Assembly (NCBI GenBank): GCA_018883485.1
Contig: VEQB01000072.1
Location: 1 to 8,855 of the forward strand
Origin: Bacteroidota bacterium
GTDB lineage: Bacteria > Bacteroidota > Bacteroidia > UKL13-3
Direction: 5' to 3'
DNA length: 8,855 bases
Shown: positions 5,322 through 8,855 of the stretch, piece by piece
Layout: the number at the start of each line of letters is the position of its first letter
Position numbering within the stretch: position 1 is the first letter of the stretch
Made by a program: the position numbers and the translations under genes
Notes under the pieces: model-generated
The model's database searches: none
The model's input: only the letters and a program-made list of their open reading frames with translations
What the model was told of the DNA's origin: nothing

Positions 5322-8228
5322 ATGCATATGAAAGTAAAATTATTGGTTATTCTTTTGTTTTTTACCAGTTTGACGCTGCAAGCAGTAAATACAGGTAAAA
5401 TTGCAGGTAAAATTATTGACAAGAAAACAGGTGAAGAGCTAATTGGCGTTACGGTAATTGTAGAAGGAACCACTTTTGGGGCAGCCACAGACTTTGAAGG
5501 CAAGTTTATCATTGGCAATTTACAGCCAGGAACTTACAATTTAATTGCATCTTATGTTTCTTACAGCAAAAAGTCAGTTCAAGGTATTGTAGTAAAGGCA
5601 GGCGAAGTTACTTCTGTTACTATTGCTTTGGAGGCTGCAACTAAGGAGCTTTCGGAGGTGGTCATACAAGGTACTTTAAAGAAAGAAAATGCCAGTGCTT
5701 TATTGATTCAGCAAAAGAAAAGTATTTCCATATCTGATGGTATTTCTGCAGATATGATAAAGAAAACACCAGATGCCACTACGAGTGATGTAATGAAGCG
5801 TGTGAGCGGAACTTCTATACAGGATAATAAGTTTGCTGTTATACGCGGATTAAATGACAGATATAATACAGCGTACATTAATGGTGCTCCATTGCCTAGT
5901 TCTGAAAGTGATAAGAAAGCATTTTCGTTTGACATCTTTCCTTCTAATATGTTAGATAATATGGTTATTACCAAAACTGCCTCACCAGATTTGCCGGGCG
6001 ACTTTGCGGGAGGTTTAATAACCATTAATACGCGTGATATTCCAGAGAAACAATTTGTAAGTGTATCTAGTGGGGTAAGTTACCATAGTATAACTACATT
6101 TAAAGAAGGTGTAGGTTATAACAACAGTAGTACCGATTGGTTGGGTGTTGATGATGGTAAAAGAGCTATACCAGATGGTATTCCAGAGCGAGGAGCCTAC
6201 AATACAGACCCTAATAAAGTTGAAAACGCCAGAAAATTTGATGATGATTGGACGCTCTTAAGACCAAGCAGCTTACCTTTAAATTTCTCTTTTGGTTTAG
6301 CTGGAGGCAATAGCTACAAGATTGGTAAAAATGATGAGTTTGGCTTTATTGTTTCTGGTTCTTACAGCAATAGCCGTAGAAATACTTTTGTTGAACGCAA
6401 CCAATACAATAGACCAATGGATGGAAATGATAACCAAATTGTAAGGAGTTATCAAGATACTATTACGAAAGATGAAATATTAGCAGGTGTGATGGCTAAT
6501 TTTGGTTATAAAATAGGCACACGTCACAAAATATCTTTTAAGAATGCCTTGACCCTAAATTCAGAGGATATTACCACTGTTAGGGGAGGTGCTGATGATT
6601 ATACATCAGAGCAGATTCCTTTAGTAAATAATACGTATTTTAATTTTAATCAAGGAAGGTTATTAACCAATCAATTAATTGGAGATCATTTTTTACCAGG
6701 ACAAAAGTTAAAGATTAAGTGGGTCTTAAATAACAATAATATTGCACGTACGATTCCAGATTTTAGAAGATTTTCGACCCAAGCTACATTAATTGACCAG
6801 GAGCAAGGCTACACCCCATATCAGGCAAAGATTACTAGTAGTAATCCTGATATTACACAATCTGGAAGATTTTTTTCTGAGCTAACCGAAAATATTAGTA
6901 GTGCTGGAGTTGATTTGCAAAGACCTTTTGAAGAATTATCTGGGAAAAGTGTTAAAACTGAGGTAAAGGTTGGCGGTTTTTACCAATTACGTAAGCGTGA
7001 TTTTCAAGCGCGTGCCTTTGCCCCTGTACTTAAAAAAGGCGGCATAGAGCGTTTAAATTTCCTTGAAGGTAAATTAGACACCTTCTTTAGAAAAGATTTA
7101 TATTCTGAGGATTACTATTGGGATGAAGATTATCGTGCTCAGGATGTTTATTCTGCTAGTTCTAATTTAGCTGCTGCTTATTTAATGTTGGATCAGCGAA
7201 TTGCTTCTAGATTAAGGTTGGTATATGGTGTACGCTTTGAAAGCTACAAGCAAAGTGTTAACTCATTTGAATTAAATTCAAGCCCACCTAAGCCATTGAA
7301 TATTGATACAGTATTTAATGATTTTTTACCTTCCTTGAACTTAACTTATGAACTAACAGAAAAAACTAACCTGAGATTTTCTGCAAGTAAAACAGTTGCA
7401 AGACCAGAGTTTAGAGAGATTGCCTCTTTTTCATTCTACGACTTTAATATAAATACTGTAGTAACTGGAAAGAGTTCTTTAACTAGAACCCGAATCAATA
7501 ATTTTGATTTACGTTATGAGTATTATCCTGGCGAAGGACAAATGATGTCGGCCTCTTTGTTCTACAAAACTTTCAGAAATCCTATCGAGATGGTATATGA
7601 ATTTAGGGGTAGTGATACTTATTTAAGTTACTCTTCTCAAACCAACGCTATTAATTATGGTTTTGAGCTTGAGTTTAGAAAGAATTTTGACTTTTTAGAC
7701 AATGCATTTGGAACAACATGGATTAGGGACTTTAGTTTTACATTAAACTACGCATATATTTTCTCTGAAGTTAAGTTTGATGATAATGTGGCTTTAGATA
7801 AGTTTGGTACGCGTCCGCTCCAAGGTCAATCACCCTACATTTTGAACACAAGTTTACAATACTTTAATCAAAAGAAAGCTTTTAGTGTAGCCTTGTTTGT
7901 AAATAGAATTGGAAAAAGAATTGCTTTCGTTAGAGAAATCAATGGATTAATTCCAGATTTATGGGAGAACCCAAGAACAGTAGTTGATTTGAGCGTTTCG
8001 AAGCGCATTTGGAAGGGCTTAGAAGCAAAGTTAGCCATCAATGATATTTTAGCTCAAGACTTAGTTTTTTATTGGGATAATGATGGTAGCGGTAAGTTAA
8101 ATGGTTTTGATAAGAATAAATTAATTAATGCTGGTGGAACTTCTGATGAGCGTTTTAAAATGGACAATGAAGTATTTAGGTACAAAATGGGATATACACT
8201 TTCATTTACCCTTAGTTATAAATTTTAA
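5322..8228 (+). CDS. TonB-dependent outer-membrane receptor with carboxypeptidase-regulatory-like domain
   Basis: 968 residues, complete. The signal peptide covers about 1-21 (LQA then VNTG). Residues 24-104 form a carboxypeptidase-D-regulatory-like beta-sandwich (GKIAGKIIDKKTGEELIGV, then TDFEGKF and LQPGTYNL), as is usual in Bacteroidota receptors. LSEVVIQG (110-117) is a likely TonB box. The plug (about 135-240) contains MKRVSGTSIQ, VIRGLNDRY, YINGAPLPSSE and the conserved TASPDLPGDFAGG (219-231). The rest is a 22-strand-type barrel ending in FTLSYKF, with a terminal Phe suited to BAM recognition. No SusD-like partner is next to it. The start could be ATG 5322 or ATG 5328 (MHM); the close -7 element makes 5328 plausible. 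It takes up a ligand using TonB energy. The 11-bp repeat array upstream suggests expression under phosphate limitation, so a phosphorus-containing ligand is a reasonable inference, but the protein itself does not show it. Confidence 0.92.
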   Translation: MHMKVKLLVILLFFTSLTLQAVNTGKIAGKIIDKKTGEELIGVTVIVEGTTFGAATDFEGKFIIGNLQPGTYNLIASYVSYSKKSVQGIVVKAGEVTSVTIALEAATKELSEVVIQGTLKKENASALLIQQKKSISISDGISADMIKKTPDATTSDVMKRVSGTSIQDNKFAVIRGLNDRYNTAYINGAPLPSSESDKKAFSFDIFPSNMLDNMVITKTASPDLPGDFAGGLITINTRDIPEKQFVSVSSGVSYHSITTFKEGVGYNNSSTDWLGVDDGKRAIPDGIPERGAYNTDPNKVENARKFDDDWTLLRPSSLPLNFSFGLAGGNSYKIGKNDEFGFIVSGSYSNSRRNTFVERNQYNRPMDGNDNQIVRSYQDTITKDEILAGVMANFGYKIGTRHKISFKNALTLNSEDITTVRGGADDYTSEQIPLVNNTYFNFNQGRLLTNQLIGDHFLPGQKLKIKWVLNNNNIARTIPDFRRFSTQATLIDQEQGYTPYQAKITSSNPDITQSGRFFSELTENISSAGVDLQRPFEELSGKSVKTEVKVGGFYQLRKRDFQARAFAPVLKKGGIERLNFLEGKLDTFFRKDLYSEDYYWDEDYRAQDVYSASSNLAAAYLMLDQRIASRLRLVYGVRFESYKQSVNSFELNSSPPKPLNIDTVFNDFLPSLNLTYELTEKTNLRFSASKTVARPEFREIASFSFYDFNINTVVTGKSSLTRTRINNFDLRYEYYPGEGQMMSASLFYKTFRNPIEMVYEFRGSDTYLSYSSQTNAINYGFELEFRKNFDFLDNAFGTTWIRDFSFTLNYAYIFSEVKFDDNVALDKFGTRPLQGQSPYILNTSLQYFNQKKAFSVALFVNRIGKRIAFVREINGLIPDLWENPRTVVDLSVSKRIWKGLEAKLAINDILAQDLVFYWDNDGSGKLNGFDKNKLINAGGTSDERFKMDNEVFRYKMGYTLSFTLSYKF

Positions 8229-8250
8229 AATCTAAATTAGGTTATATTTT

Positions 8251-8283
8251 TAAAAAGCCTGGGCTGATGTCTAGGCTTTTTTT
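8251..8283 (+). terminator. Rho-independent terminator after the receptor gene
   Basis: The stem AAAAAGCCT (8252-8260) pairs perfectly with AGGCTTTTT (8273-8281) around a 12-base loop, and a run of seven T (8277-8283) follows the GC core. It lies 23 bases after the receptor stop codon and separates the receptor from the next, independently promoted gene. The A-run on the left arm could make it partly bidirectional, but no gene on the - strand is visible here. Confidence 0.8.
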
Positions 8284-8301
8284 GTTCTAGATTTTCTGGT
8301 C

Positions 8302-8329
8302 TTAACATTTTAGTAACCTTAGTTTAACT
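8302..8329 (+). promoter_or_regulatory. Second candidate PHO box: 11-bp direct-repeat array upstream of the secreted protein gene
   Basis: TTAACA (8302), GTAACC (8313) and TTAACT (8324) start exactly 11 bp apart. These match the first, second and fifth copies of the array before the receptor gene. The final TTAACT begins 26 bp before the -7 element, the same distance as in the receptor promoter. Binding by a PhoB-like regulator is inferred from the period and the shared geometry. Confidence 0.75.
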
Positions 8330-8350
8330 TTAGCGCAATGAAGCTAAAGT
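8327..8350. repeat. 8-bp inverted repeat between the repeat array and the -7 element
   Basis: ACTTTAGC (8327-8334) and GCTAAAGT (8343-8350) are perfect inverted copies with an 8-base spacer. The left arm overlaps the last TTAACT and the right arm abuts the -7 element. The receptor promoter keeps part of this: AAGC (5284-5287) and GCTAAAT (5297-5303). It could be an operator or simply shared promoter sequence. Confidence 0.5.
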
Positions 8351-8357
8351 AGTTTTG
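8350..8357 (+). promoter_or_regulatory. Bacteroidota-type -7 promoter element for the secreted protein gene
   Basis: TAGTTTTG fits TAnnTTTG at all fixed positions. It lies 21 bases before the ATG, giving a leader of perhaps 10-16 bases. There is no clear -33 TTG at the usual distance; the repeat array occupies that region. Confidence 0.7.
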
Positions 8358-8378
8358 AGAACAACAAATTTTAAACAC

Positions 8379-8855
8379 ATGAAGAAGTTTAACCTATTCA
8401 TTCTTTCGTGCTTGTTATCAGTCACATTATTGGCTCAAAAAGCGAGAACAGTAAGCGGTAACATCACAGCAAACACGACATTTTTTAGCGACACAGTTTA
8501 TACCTTAGATGGTTATGTGTTTGTAAAAAACAATGCCACGCTAACGATTCAGCCTGGTACAATTGTTAAAGGTAAATCTGGTAACAAATCTACATTAATT
8601 ATTACACGCAATGGTATGATTAATGCGAATGGTACTGCAACCAGACCCATTGTTTTCACCTCAGATAAGGCAGTAGGTGCACGTAACAAAGGTGATTGGG
8701 GTGGATTAGTAATTTTGGGAAAAGGAATTATTAATAGGCCTACAGATTGTTCTACTTGCCCTGGTTCTGCCATTGCTGCTGCAGAAGCTGGAATACAAAA
8801 TGCGGTAGAAGGCGACGTAGATAATACTGCTGGAGCTGGTCTTTATGGCGGTACA
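8379..8855 (+). CDS. Secreted beta-helix-like surface protein, 5' part (runs off the window)
   Basis: The visible 159 codons are open to the window edge with no stop. The N-terminus is a Sec signal peptide (MKKFNLF, hydrophobic to A19, likely cleavage before Q20). C11 is not in a usable lipobox. The mature part has the pattern VYTLDGYVFVKNNATLTIQP, then GTIVKG, LIITRNGMINANGTATRPIV, FTSD and KGDWGGLVILGKG. This is characteristic of a family of Bacteroidota exported proteins with short repeated beta-strand ladders, often carrying a T9SS tail, frequently encoded beside TonB-dependent receptors. The tail would lie beyond this window. CSTC (124-127) is a cysteine pair without the following His, so it is not a heme site. 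The biochemical role of the family is not established as far as I know. Its promoter copies that of the receptor gene, so the two are probably induced together and may work together at the surface. Confidence 0.8.
   Translation, partial: MKKFNLFILSCLLSVTLLAQKARTVSGNITANTTFFSDTVYTLDGYVFVKNNATLTIQPGTIVKGKSGNKSTLIITRNGMINANGTATRPIVFTSDKAVGARNKGDWGGLVILGKGIINRPTDCSTCPGSAIAAAEAGIQNAVEGDVDNTAGAGLYGGT

Noticed and set aside
5708..6025. 105-codon open frame on the - strand inside the receptor gene
   Set aside because: It lies opposite the conserved plug-domain coding sequence, has no recognisable protein features and is best explained as a shadow of the + strand gene. The other short - strand frames (2401-2583, 4881-5078, 5294-5518, 8549-8773) were rejected for the same reason.
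8409..8411. Cys11 of the last protein as a lipoprotein acylation site
   Set aside because: The Cys sits inside the hydrophobic core, is followed by more hydrophobic residues, and lacks a proper lipobox; cleavage after A19 fits better.
8748..8759. CSTC in the last protein as a c-type heme site
   Set aside because: The residue after the second Cys is Pro, not His.
1..8855. CRISPR arrays, tRNA or rRNA genes, insertion sequences
   Set aside because: No spaced long repeats, cloverleaf-like sequences, rRNA-like stretches, transposase frames or terminal inverted repeats were seen when reading both strands.

Overview
The window looks like chromosomal DNA from an AT-rich member of the Bacteroidota; the class cannot be fixed from sequence alone. 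The evidence is a type IX secretion (Por) C-terminal sorting domain, a TonB-dependent receptor with an N-terminal carboxypeptidase-regulatory-like domain, two promoters with the TAnnTTTG -7 element typical of this phylum, and no strong Shine-Dalgarno sites. All five recognised genes lie on the + strand and appear to encode exported proteins.

Layout: (1) 16-1875, a secreted PhoX-like (DUF839) phosphatase-family protein with a T9SS sorting tail; (2) 1908-1945, an intrinsic terminator; (3) 1952-3877, a diheme cytochrome c peroxidase/MauG-family protein with an imelysin-like helical N-terminal region; (4) 3864-5192, overlapping the previous gene by 14 bases through a GTG start, a small c-type heme domain fused to a copper type II (PHM/DBM-like) monooxygenase domain; (5) 5193-5321, a regulatory gap with TTAACA-like hexamers repeated exactly every 11 bp, followed by a -7 element; (6) 5322-8228, a complete 968-residue TonB-dependent receptor; (7) 8251-8283, a terminator; (8) 8302-8357, a second promoter with the same 11-bp repeat array; (9) 8379 to the window end, the N-terminal 159 residues of a secreted protein resembling beta-helix-type Bacteroidota surface proteins.

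The main observation is regulatory. Both promoters carry tandem direct repeats of 11-bp period, the architecture of a PhoB/PhoP-type PHO box. In both, the distance from the last TTAACT repeat to the TAnnTTTG element is exactly 26 bp. With the PhoX-family gene nearby, this suggests a phosphate-starvation locus: a surface phosphatase-like enzyme, an outer-membrane importer, a co-regulated surface protein, and a redox pair (diheme peroxidase plus heme-copper monooxygenase) whose role is not obvious. The PHO assignment and the link between the redox pair and phosphorus acquisition are inferences. The repeats, spacing and protein motifs are read directly from the sequence.
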